NCBI GenBank assembly: GCA_026991535.1
Contig: JALXBH010000249.1
Location: 1-42,404 of the forward strand
DNA: 42,404 nt
Source of the DNA: Calditrichia bacterium
GTDB taxonomy: Bacteria > Calditrichota > Calditrichia > Calditrichales > J004
Reading direction: 5' to 3'
Each line of letters opens with the position of its first letter. The stretch's first letter is position 1. This document shows positions 36,087-42,404 of the stretch, piece by piece. The notes under the pieces were generated by a model. It ran no database searches. It had not been told where the DNA came from and was given only the letters and a program-made list of their open reading frames with translations. Position numbers and translations under genes: made by a program.

Positions 36087-37241
36087 TCAATGAGGTTTTC
36101 CTTTTGTTTTCCATAAATACTTTTCATAGAGATCGAGGTCTTGCTCAAACTCCTTTTGGAAACGCCGGGAATAGGGGGTAAAATAACGGGGTTTAACCGC
36201 ATTGATATATTTTTGACGGGCCATTTGCAAATAATGTTCGGCAGTGGCGCGATCCTTCAGCTTTTCATAATACAGCTTTGCCAATAAAAAATAAGGTCTT
36301 GGATTGTCCGGGTCACGCTGAATATGCTTTTTAAATACCCTGATCAGACTTTTTTCCGGAACGGCCGGATTATTCATATTTTCGCCGGCAATTTTCATCG
36401 CGGCCGGATACCCGGGATAATCCTGTAGAATACACTTTTGCCAGCGCTTATATATGCCCTTAAAAGTCAGTCCGGGAGACTCACCGCTCTTTGGACGCGG
36501 TATAAGCTGTTTTTTCGTATGCTGTTCCATAACTTTAAAAACCGACAGATATTTAGAAGTTATGGGAGAAGCAGGGTATTCCCTGGTGAGCTTGTTCAGA
36601 TAGAACAGGTATTTATCCCTGTTTCCCAAAATAAGATGGATATGTGCCAACAGATAGACCAGCCCGGCATCCGCTTTGGGGCCTGCTTTTTGCAATGTCT
36701 TATAAAAGGCCCTCACGCTGTCCTTTAGTGAAAATTCTTCAAAAACTTTCAGCCGTTTCTGATTGGCCCAATACATCTGCCATACCGGATAATTACCGGG
36801 ATATAAGGCCAGTTCTCTTTTTAATAAAGAGTCTCGTACTTCATCCATATAGGCCAAAGCATAACGCGCCAAAGAGTTTCGCGCCGGTTGGCCATTATGG
36901 TTGAAGATTATAAAGCGAAAAGTGGAATCCACAATTCTTTCTTCCCGGTTTATGATATGAAGCTCCAGGGAAGACACGTCTTCTTTAATTTTAAAACGGA
37001 CACGGTATCTTTGTTTTTGTTTTTCCGCTTTGAGCAGCATGGATTCACTCTGTCCCTCTTCCCCATAAAGGTATAAGAGAAAAAAAGGGGCGGAAGGTGT
37101 ATCCACTGTCGCACCGGGATAAAATACAACTTCCAGGGTATCACCCCGGCAGGGTCTTTGCGGCTCCGTTACAACCGTTTGTCCTATTACAGGTAACAGG
37201 GGAATAAAAAAGATGATTATCGCGAAATATAACCTGAACAT
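36087..37241 (-). CDS. Exported protein of unknown function with C-terminal TPR-like helices
   Basis: 384 residues with a signal peptide (1-20, ending PVIGQ). Residues about 21-115 are strand-rich and Ig-like (GDTLEVVFYPGATVD, YRVRFKIKEDVSSLELHI), and the rest is helical with TPR-like units such as LVYLLAHIHLILGNRDKYLF and RPYFLLAKLYYEKLKDRATA. The order strand-rich domain then helical repeats resembles exported proteins of this group of phyla that accompany thioredoxin-like partners, but no such partner is present. It starts 13 bases after the PAP2 gene, so the two are probably co-transcribed. I do not recognise the family. Confidence 0.7.
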   Translation of the reverse strand: MFRLYFAIIIFFIPLLPVIGQTVVTEPQRPCRGDTLEVVFYPGATVDTPSAPFFLLYLYGEEGQSESMLLKAEKQKQRYRVRFKIKEDVSSLELHIINREERIVDSTFRFIIFNHNGQPARNSLARYALAYMDEVRDSLLKRELALYPGNYPVWQMYWANQKRLKVFEEFSLKDSVRAFYKTLQKAGPKADAGLVYLLAHIHLILGNRDKYLFYLNKLTREYPASPITSKYLSVFKVMEQHTKKQLIPRPKSGESPGLTFKGIYKRWQKCILQDYPGYPAAMKIAGENMNNPAVPEKSLIRVFKKHIQRDPDNPRPYFLLAKLYYEKLKDRATAEHYLQMARQKYINAVKPRYFTPYSRRFQKEFEQDLDLYEKYLWKTKGKPH

Positions 37242-37254
37242 TTGTCACTTACGG

Positions 37255-38061
37255 CTAATCAAGCTGCCAGCTTAGTTGAACACCGCTGGCGTAGCGCCCG
37301 AACCAGGGTTGCATTTTCAGACGGCTGAAAGCCTGGCGCTTGTCCCGGTTAACGATAAAACGTCCGGTGGCGTAGCCGATAACGCCCCCCAGAAAAACGT
37401 CGGAAAACCAATGCTGGTTGTGGTAAATACGGGCGGCCCCCACCCAGGCGGCGGTTCCATACCAAAAGACCTTCCACAAACCGCTGTCCACGGCATCAGC
37501 CAGTACGGTGGAAACGGCAAAACTGACCGCCGTATGCCCGCTGGGCAGACTGTGATAGGTGTTGTCCAGCCAGTTAACGGGCCGGAAATAGAGCTGGGAA
37601 TCTCCGGCAAAGGGACGGCGGCGGCTGAACAATACTTTAAACACCCCGGTAATGGCGCCGGAATAGACAAAAGCCTCCATGGCCATCAGTCCCGTATGCC
37701 GCACGCGGTTGTTGCCGGCCAAAAGACCATAGCCGTAGATACCTGCCCCCAGAAAGAGCGAGTACTGATTACCCATATAACTGTCGATAAAAAAATAGTC
37801 ATCCAGTTCATTTTTATCCAGCCCCTGCGCGTAACGGCGCACCTCCCTGTCCACCGTGAACAACAAGGCCGTGGTGGCAACAGCACCACCGACATACATC
37901 CAGCCCTCGCTGTCATAGCTTAAGGGAGCCACGGCCAGATCCAGGCCGGTTCCGGCAAAATGCTGTACGTCCCGGCCTATGTTGGAAAAAAAACCGTGCT
38001 GGGCCTGTAAGGGGGTCGTAAGTAATATCAGGCTGAACAGAAATGAAAAATATCTAAACAT
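37255..38061 (-). CDS. PAP2-family membrane phosphatase
   Basis: 268 residues with a signal peptide (ending PLQAQ) and about five membrane helices. The three-part phosphatase signature is complete: KVLFSRRRP (Lys142, Arg149), SLPSGHT (Pro-Ser-Gly-His 173-176) and ARIYHNQHWFSD (Arg211, His217, Asp221). PAP2 enzymes remove phosphate from lipid phosphates such as undecaprenyl pyrophosphate or phosphatidylglycerol phosphate on the outer face of the membrane. The substrate cannot be fixed here. Its start lies only 39 bases from the divergent propeller protein gene. Confidence 0.93.
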   Translation of the reverse strand: MFRYFSFLFSLILLTTPLQAQHGFFSNIGRDVQHFAGTGLDLAVAPLSYDSEGWMYVGGAVATTALLFTVDREVRRYAQGLDKNELDDYFFIDSYMGNQYSLFLGAGIYGYGLLAGNNRVRHTGLMAMEAFVYSGAITGVFKVLFSRRRPFAGDSQLYFRPVNWLDNTYHSLPSGHTAVSFAVSTVLADAVDSGLWKVFWYGTAAWVGAARIYHNQHWFSDVFLGGVIGYATGRFIVNRDKRQAFSRLKMQPWFGRYASGVQLSWQLD

Positions 38062-38100
38062 GGGTCAATAATCTCCGGTTACAAGCGATAATCAAAATCT

Positions 38101-39369
38101 ATGAAAAAAATATATCTCTGCCTATTATTTCTGTTCATTCCCCTGATTATAGCGGCGCAGGCACTGCTCCCCGAACAGACGCGTGTCAGCGAAGGGATCG
38201 ATTACAACTCATTCTACCCCCATATTTTGCTGCGCCATGAGGTGGGCACCTTTTTTAAACTACCCAAAAATCCCGTCTTCCGGCCCGCCCGACAAGGCTG
38301 GGACAGCCGGGATGTGGCCGACCCCTTTATCACCGTGAGTACCGATACGGTTACCCTGTGGTATGACGGCAGCAGCGGCGGCTCCTATCATATCGGACGG
38401 GCCGTGCTGGATAAAGACGGCTGGTACTGGCAAAGAAGCGGACGGGAAGAGATCACCCCCACCACAGGCTATACTTACCATTTGATTGCCCCGGCGTTTA
38501 TCCCCGGCGCGGGGCAGGCCATGCTCTTACTCAATGGGAATGACAGCGATAGCGAGTTGGGTTACCGCCTGGGGCTGGCCCGGAAAACGGAGCGGAGCTG
38601 GCATATCAAAGACCTGGAGCTATCCATTCCTCAATCCGGGAACTGGGATAACAGCGGCCGGGCCTATGCCACCGTTCTTTACCTGCCGGAAAAACGACAA
38701 CGGGTGTTATACTATTCGGGCTTCAGCGGACTTTTGTCTTCCATTGGCCGGGCGGAACAGAACGCAAAAGGAACATGGCGGACCGGCAACAAGCCGGTAT
38801 ACAACGCCCTGCCCGGAGTGATCGCACCCCATGTTATCTACAACGGCCGCAACTTTACCATGTATTATGTCCGCCTGAACCTCAACAGCGGTTTTGGCAG
38901 CCATATCGAAAAGGCGGTTTCCGATGACGGCATTAACTGGCATTTCCGGGACGTGGTTTTAAAACCGGAAAAACGCTGGGAAGGAAGGCGGTTGATGCGC
39001 CCTCACCTCTCCTATTACGAGGGCAGCTTCCATCTGTTTTATTGCGCGCAACGCGGCTCCAACTGGCGCATAGGCGAGGCACGCGCCGGGGGGCTGTTCC
39101 GGGCGCGGGGATCTGTTTTTATTAAAATTGAAAATACCAGGCGCCTGATCATCGACTATGAACAAACTCCGGGTACGGCGCTTGAGCTGTGGCTGAATGG
39201 CGGGGAGAACAGAAAAAAAATCAGCACGCAAAAACAGGCCCGCCGCCGGGCGGATGTGTGGCGTGTGAAAATAGATACCACCCCTTACAGCGGAAAAATG
39301 CTGGAAGTGGAACTCATCAGTGAAAAGGGAACGGCCAGCCCGGTGATATACCGCATTGAACGGCACTGA
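38101..39369 (+). CDS. Exported glycoside-hydrolase-43/32-like beta-propeller protein
   Basis: 422 residues with a signal peptide (1-20, ending IIAAQ). The body shows the repeated pattern of five-bladed propellers of the GH43/GH32 superfamily: DVADPFITVSTDTVTLWYDG, IGRAVLDKDGWYWQRSG, YHLIAPAFIPGAG, VIAPHVIYNGRNFTMYYVR, VSDDGINWHFRD and MRPHLSYYEGSFHLFYCA. The first Asp of DVADPF and the later acidic positions could be catalytic, but assignment is uncertain, and many homologues are annotated only as glycosidase-like. The last 90 residues are a small strand domain. No clear RBS precedes the ATG. Glycan binding or hydrolysis in the envelope is inferred. Confidence 0.75.
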   Translation: MKKIYLCLLFLFIPLIIAAQALLPEQTRVSEGIDYNSFYPHILLRHEVGTFFKLPKNPVFRPARQGWDSRDVADPFITVSTDTVTLWYDGSSGGSYHIGRAVLDKDGWYWQRSGREEITPTTGYTYHLIAPAFIPGAGQAMLLLNGNDSDSELGYRLGLARKTERSWHIKDLELSIPQSGNWDNSGRAYATVLYLPEKRQRVLYYSGFSGLLSSIGRAEQNAKGTWRTGNKPVYNALPGVIAPHVIYNGRNFTMYYVRLNLNSGFGSHIEKAVSDDGINWHFRDVVLKPEKRWEGRRLMRPHLSYYEGSFHLFYCAQRGSNWRIGEARAGGLFRARGSVFIKIENTRRLIIDYEQTPGTALELWLNGGENRKKISTQKQARRRADVWRVKIDTTPYSGKMLEVELISEKGTASPVIYRIERH

Positions 39370-39374
39370 GTCTG

Positions 39375-40412
39375 TCAGATAAGATTAAAACGCCGGGCGC
39401 TGTTGTAGGCTTCAATAGCGGTCACCTTGATGATTCCGGCCGTGGGCACGGCCACCAGCATGCCGATCATGCCAAAAAACTGCCCGCCGATGATAATGGC
39501 AAAGATGATGGTCAGCGGATGCAGATCAACGCTGCGGGCCAGCACCAGCGGTTGTACCAGTACATTGTCGATCAACTGAATGATTAAAAAAGCCAGCGCC
39601 ACATAGAGCACCTCCTGTCCGCTGCCATGACTGAACAGTACGGTGAAAATGGCCACCACCGCCCCGGAGAAGGGCCCCACATAGGGAATCATATTGGCCA
39701 GACCGGCAAAAATACCGATCAACACAAAATAGGGGACATCCAGAATCCATAGAGCGCCGATGGCCAGCACGCCGATAATGGTGGAGTCCACAAACTGCCC
39801 GCGCAGATAGCCGCCCAGCTGGATATCCATCTTGTGCAACAGATTCAGGGTCATTTCAAAATAGCGGTTGGGTACCAGACTGACCAGGTGCTTTTTCATA
39901 TCACGCCCGTCCTTGAGCAAAAAGAATACGGCAAAGGGGATGATGATCACCGAGGTAAACAACGGCACCAGGTTAACCAGAATGGCAAACAACGATTCGG
40001 CTAGGTTTTGGATACCCTTTTGCATATCGGCCTGCAAATTGAGGTCTTGCCCTTTTAACAACGGAATGGTTTCTTTGATAAAACCCTCGATATTGTCAAA
40101 AAGCTGTGAGGTCGTTTTGCCGTCCAGCCCTTTTTGCAAAGAGGCGATTTCATGGGAGAGCGCGGGAATCAAAAAGTAAAACAAGGAAAAAACCACGCCG
40201 CCCAAAGCCAGAAAAATAAGAATCGTCGCCGATGTGCGTGAAAGACCTTTAAACTCGAGATAGCTGGCAAAGGGATCCAGGATATAAGCCAGCAGGGCGG
40301 AGATCACCAATAGTACAATAGTCGAGCGGATAGCGCTTAACAGCCAAACCACGGCCACCAGAGCGGCCACCACCAAAACGATCTTTAAAAAGCGTGATAC
40401 CGTTGTTTCCAT
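39375..40412 (-). CDS. AI-2E-family (PerM/YdiK-like) membrane transporter
   Basis: 345 residues with about eight membrane helices; the N-terminal pair, a large extramembrane loop (about 100-150) and the C-terminal six-helix bundle are typical. GLANMIPYVGPFSGAVVAI and the C-terminal VLVQPLVLARSVDLHPLTII are family signatures. Members export small molecules or, in some cases, act as Na+/H+ antiporters; export of autoinducer-2 is shown for only one branch. Its ATG overlaps the stop codon of the cyclic-nucleotide-binding gene by one base (TGATG), so the two are translationally coupled. Confidence 0.93.
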   Translation of the reverse strand: METTVSRFLKIVLVVAALVAVVWLLSAIRSTIVLLVISALLAYILDPFASYLEFKGLSRTSATILIFLALGGVVFSLFYFLIPALSHEIASLQKGLDGKTTSQLFDNIEGFIKETIPLLKGQDLNLQADMQKGIQNLAESLFAILVNLVPLFTSVIIIPFAVFFLLKDGRDMKKHLVSLVPNRYFEMTLNLLHKMDIQLGGYLRGQFVDSTIIGVLAIGALWILDVPYFVLIGIFAGLANMIPYVGPFSGAVVAIFTVLFSHGSGQEVLYVALAFLIIQLIDNVLVQPLVLARSVDLHPLTIIFAIIIGGQFFGMIGMLVAVPTAGIIKVTAIEAYNSARRFNLI

Positions 40413-40960
40413 CAGTCTTTCTTCCCCTTTTTCAGGGTTTCCAGCTCGCTTTGCAAAACGTTAAGCCGCGCCTTAAGCTGCCGATTCTCCAATGTACCCA
40501 GACGCAGACGTTCGGCAATCATCTGCGACAGGCGAAACATGATCTTATTACCGATCTTGGGATTGGTTTCCATCAGATTGAAAAGATCCGGCTGAAAAAA
40601 GCCCAGCAGACTTGTTTCCTCATGGGCAATGGCCGAGGCGGTGCGTTTACCGGAAAGAATCAGAGCCATCTCACCGAAAAAATCCCCGTTGGATAACAGC
40701 ACCAGCAGCTTGTTTTCCCGGCCCACGGTAATATGTACCTTACCGTGTTCAATGATATACATACCCACACCCGGCTCGTTCTCACGGAAAATAACCTCGT
40801 CCCGCTTATAATGCCTGCGATGTAATATCCGTTCCACCGCGCGTAACTCCTTATAACCCAGGTCCTGAAACACAGGTATGCGCTTCAACACGGTGAACAT
40901 GTTTTCCTTTACGACATTCTTTTGCTTGAAAATATTGGCCCAAAGCGCTTCATCAGACAT
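40412..40960 (-). CDS. Cyclic-nucleotide-binding domain protein without DNA-binding domain
   Basis: 182 residues. Residues about 28-145 are a CRP-type nucleotide-binding barrel: the phosphate-binding cassette FFGEMALILSGKRTASAIA has Glu97 and Arg106, the residues that hold cNMP in CRP. The C-terminal 35 residues (LGTLENRQLKARLNVLQSEL) form a coiled coil and there is no helix-turn-helix. It therefore cannot act as a CRP-like transcription factor; a ligand-sensing regulator that pairs through the coiled coil is more likely. The coupled downstream gene encodes an AI-2E-family transporter, the obvious candidate partner. Confidence 0.9.
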   Translation of the reverse strand: MSDEALWANIFKQKNVVKENMFTVLKRIPVFQDLGYKELRAVERILHRRHYKRDEVIFRENEPGVGMYIIEHGKVHITVGRENKLLVLLSNGDFFGEMALILSGKRTASAIAHEETSLLGFFQPDLFNLMETNPKIGNKIMFRLSQMIAERLRLGTLENRQLKARLNVLQSELETLKKGKKD

Positions 40961-41076
40961 AAGCCGGTGTTCTCCCTTAACGGTATGCGTGCATTATTAA
41001 AGTATCGAAATGTAAATATGAATATTGACAGAAAACAGGGAAAAGTTCACAATTTATATGTTTTTTTAGACCCCCC

Positions 41077-41106
41077 AAAAAAAAGGCTCCCCTTTTCAGA
41101 GGAGCC
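41077..41106 (-). terminator. Terminator of the FadL/OmpP1-family gene
   Basis: On the minus strand GGCTCC (41106-41101) pairs with GGAGCC (41090-41085), followed by eight T residues (41084-41077). It begins 22 bases after the stop codon. Confidence 0.88.
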
Positions 41107-41127
41107 ATAATGGATTGGGATTGCGTA

Positions 41128-42399
41128 TTATTTAATGCGGTAACCCAGACCTATGGAAAAAGCAAAAATATTCATATTGTGTTTTCCGGGAACGGCGTCG
41201 GCATATTTACCAAAAGGAATGTCGCGCTCCGTACCCATAAGATACTCAGCACCGGCATCCACCACCAGATTATCAAAATTAAGGCTGAAGCCGCCGGTAA
41301 AACCGTTGTAACCGATACTGGGAAAGAGGATATTGTACGTTTCATCCGGCGCCGGAGCAGGATCGGTATAAAAACCGCCACGCACCGTGGCCATGTCATT
41401 TATCTCATATTCCGCACCCAGGCGAATTTGCGTGGCGTCATTCCAGTTGAGGGTAAACTTATTGTCACCGCTTGGCTCCAGGGCCTGTTGCCAGGCCGCT
41501 TCCTTATATTTGGTTACAAATTCGGTTTCACTGGCAGACCACTGGCTATACTGTACGTCAAAGGTCAGGGTTAAATTATCGGCGGGCTTTACGGCCACAC
41601 CGCCGGCCACCCATAACGGCCAGGAAACATCGCGGTCAAAATCGCTTTTGGTCGGGGCGCCCAATTGGGCAAAGGCCATATTCTCACCGCTGCCGCTCAT
41701 GGAGACATCCGTCTTTGTTCTAAAGGAAGCTCCCAGTTGTATCATATCGTTTACCTTAAAGTGAGCGCCGAGGGTAACACCGTAACCCAAACCCGTTGAG
41801 CTTTCACTGTATTGGGCAAAAGTGTTCGGAGCTACCTCCGCCGGCCGGTCCAGATCAAAAAGAGCATAAAAAATATTTACAGCCAAACCAAGGGAAAAGT
41901 TATCCGATACCTGATAAGCCACGGCGGGGGAGATGTTTACCACGCCGATCTTGGAAATCCAGTTTAAGGATGTACCACCGCTAAGACTTCTCAGGTCCGT
42001 GCCATCCCATTCGGCGCCCAGACCCGCCGGCACATAGGCCCCCAGGCCAATTGTCAGCCTGTCACTCAACATGCACACCCAATGCCCCATCAGGCCGGGA
42101 GAGGGATAGAGGTTGGATTTTGTCTGGGTATCGATATTTTCACCACCAAAGGGACTAAAGTCTGCCTGATAGGTACCCGTTGGCATAACACCGGTAAAGT
42201 AACCGCCAATAAAAACGCCGTCCAGATTGCGCAGACCGGCAGGGTTCCAATAAAGGGTGGTATAGTCATTGGCCAGGCCAACCACCGCGCCGCCCATGCC
42301 CAGGGCCCGTGGACCAATACTGTTCAAACTTAATCCATTGGCCCAAAGCGACGTGCTTAGGAACAGAAAAACAAAAAGTATACGTATTGCCTTACTCAT
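41128..42399 (-). CDS. FadL/OmpP1/TodX-family outer-membrane transporter
   Basis: 423 residues. Signal peptide (ending SLWANG), then GPRALGMGGAVVGLANDYTT and LYWNPAGLRNL, the hatch-domain signature of FadL. The barrel that follows has the usual long loops and ends SIGLGYRIK. FadL proteins let long-chain fatty acids or aromatic hydrocarbons diffuse across the outer membrane. The ATG lies five bases from the right edge, so its RBS is not visible, but the signal peptide supports this start. A terminator follows the gene. Confidence 0.92.
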   Translation of the reverse strand: MSKAIRILFVFLFLSTSLWANGLSLNSIGPRALGMGGAVVGLANDYTTLYWNPAGLRNLDGVFIGGYFTGVMPTGTYQADFSPFGGENIDTQTKSNLYPSPGLMGHWVCMLSDRLTIGLGAYVPAGLGAEWDGTDLRSLSGGTSLNWISKIGVVNISPAVAYQVSDNFSLGLAVNIFYALFDLDRPAEVAPNTFAQYSESSTGLGYGVTLGAHFKVNDMIQLGASFRTKTDVSMSGSGENMAFAQLGAPTKSDFDRDVSWPLWVAGGVAVKPADNLTLTFDVQYSQWSASETEFVTKYKEAAWQQALEPSGDNKFTLNWNDATQIRLGAEYEINDMATVRGGFYTDPAPAPDETYNILFPSIGYNGFTGGFSLNFDNLVVDAGAEYLMGTERDIPFGKYADAVPGKHNMNIFAFSIGLGYRIK

Positions 42400-42404
42400 G
42401 CAAA

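Noticed and set aside
1-42404. tRNA, rRNA, CRISPR arrays, insertion sequences and prophage genes
   Set aside because: No cloverleaf T-arm pattern, regular spacer-repeat array, transposase, integrase or phage structural gene was recognised on either strand; a tRNAscan or CRISPR search was not possible here.

Overview
The window is a chromosome segment of a Gram-negative bacterium of the Fibrobacterota-Chlorobiota-Bacteroidota-like assemblage, most plausibly Calditrichota or a close relative. The evidence is a secreted protein ending in a YPNPFNP-type sorting domain, several outer-membrane barrels of the PorV/FadL kind, a helix-hairpin-helix protein fused to a barrel, and a large lamin-tail/OB-fold surface protein. 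The phylum is an inference from these families; no marker gene such as rRNA is present. Most genes are moderately GC-rich and densely packed. Only 9.6-12.8 kb is strikingly AT-rich.

Layout. 1-1141: 5' part of a secreted endonuclease I gene running off the left edge. 1.4-3.2 kb: divergent GLUG-repeat surface protein. 3.4-5.2 kb: anmK coupled by an ATGA overlap to a B3/B4-domain protein. 5.5-7.8 kb: Lon protease. 7.9-9.2 kb: TRIC-type membrane protein and a DJ-1/PfpI protein. 9.4-9.6 kb: Phd/YefM antitoxin without a toxin. 9.9-12.5 kb: AT-rich island with a cytosine-5 methyltransferase, an NgoFVII-type PLD-fold nuclease and a Vsr endonuclease, flanked by about 300 bases on each side without a recognisable gene. 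12.8-13.5 kb: msrA. 13.5-20.6 kb: molybdenum-cofactor locus on the minus strand, in transcription order mobA, Moco riboswitch, moaA, a MOT1-like molybdate transporter, moaD, moeB-rhodanese, moaE, a moaC-moaB fusion and moeA. 20.7-30.1 kb: minus-strand envelope block containing a 5'-nucleotidase-like phosphoesterase, a FadL-like barrel, the HHH-barrel protein, a PorV-like barrel and the 1011-residue lamin-tail/OB-fold protein. 30.4-35.1 kb on the plus strand: lpdA, a PD40 propeller lipoprotein and a hybrid histidine kinase. 35.1-38.1 kb: two TPR-like exported proteins and a PAP2 phosphatase. 38.1-39.4 kb: exported five-bladed-propeller protein. 39.4-41.0 kb: AI-2E-family transporter coupled to a cyclic-nucleotide-binding protein. 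41.1-42.4 kb: FadL/OmpP1-family porin.

How the genes work together. The Moco operon encodes a nearly complete route: molybdate uptake, GTP to cPMP (MoaA, MoaC), cPMP to molybdopterin (MoaD/MoaE, with MoeB-rhodanese for MoaD activation), adenylation and molybdenum insertion (MoaB domain, MoeA) and GMP attachment (MobA). The leader of moaA carries a Moco-family riboswitch that should cover the whole moaA-moeA transcript. The envelope block brings together nucleic-acid-binding folds (HHH, OB), two barrels and a nucleotidase; with the secreted endonuclease I at the left edge this suggests, without proving, capture and degradation of extracellular nucleic acid. The methyltransferase-nuclease-Vsr island looks horizontally acquired.
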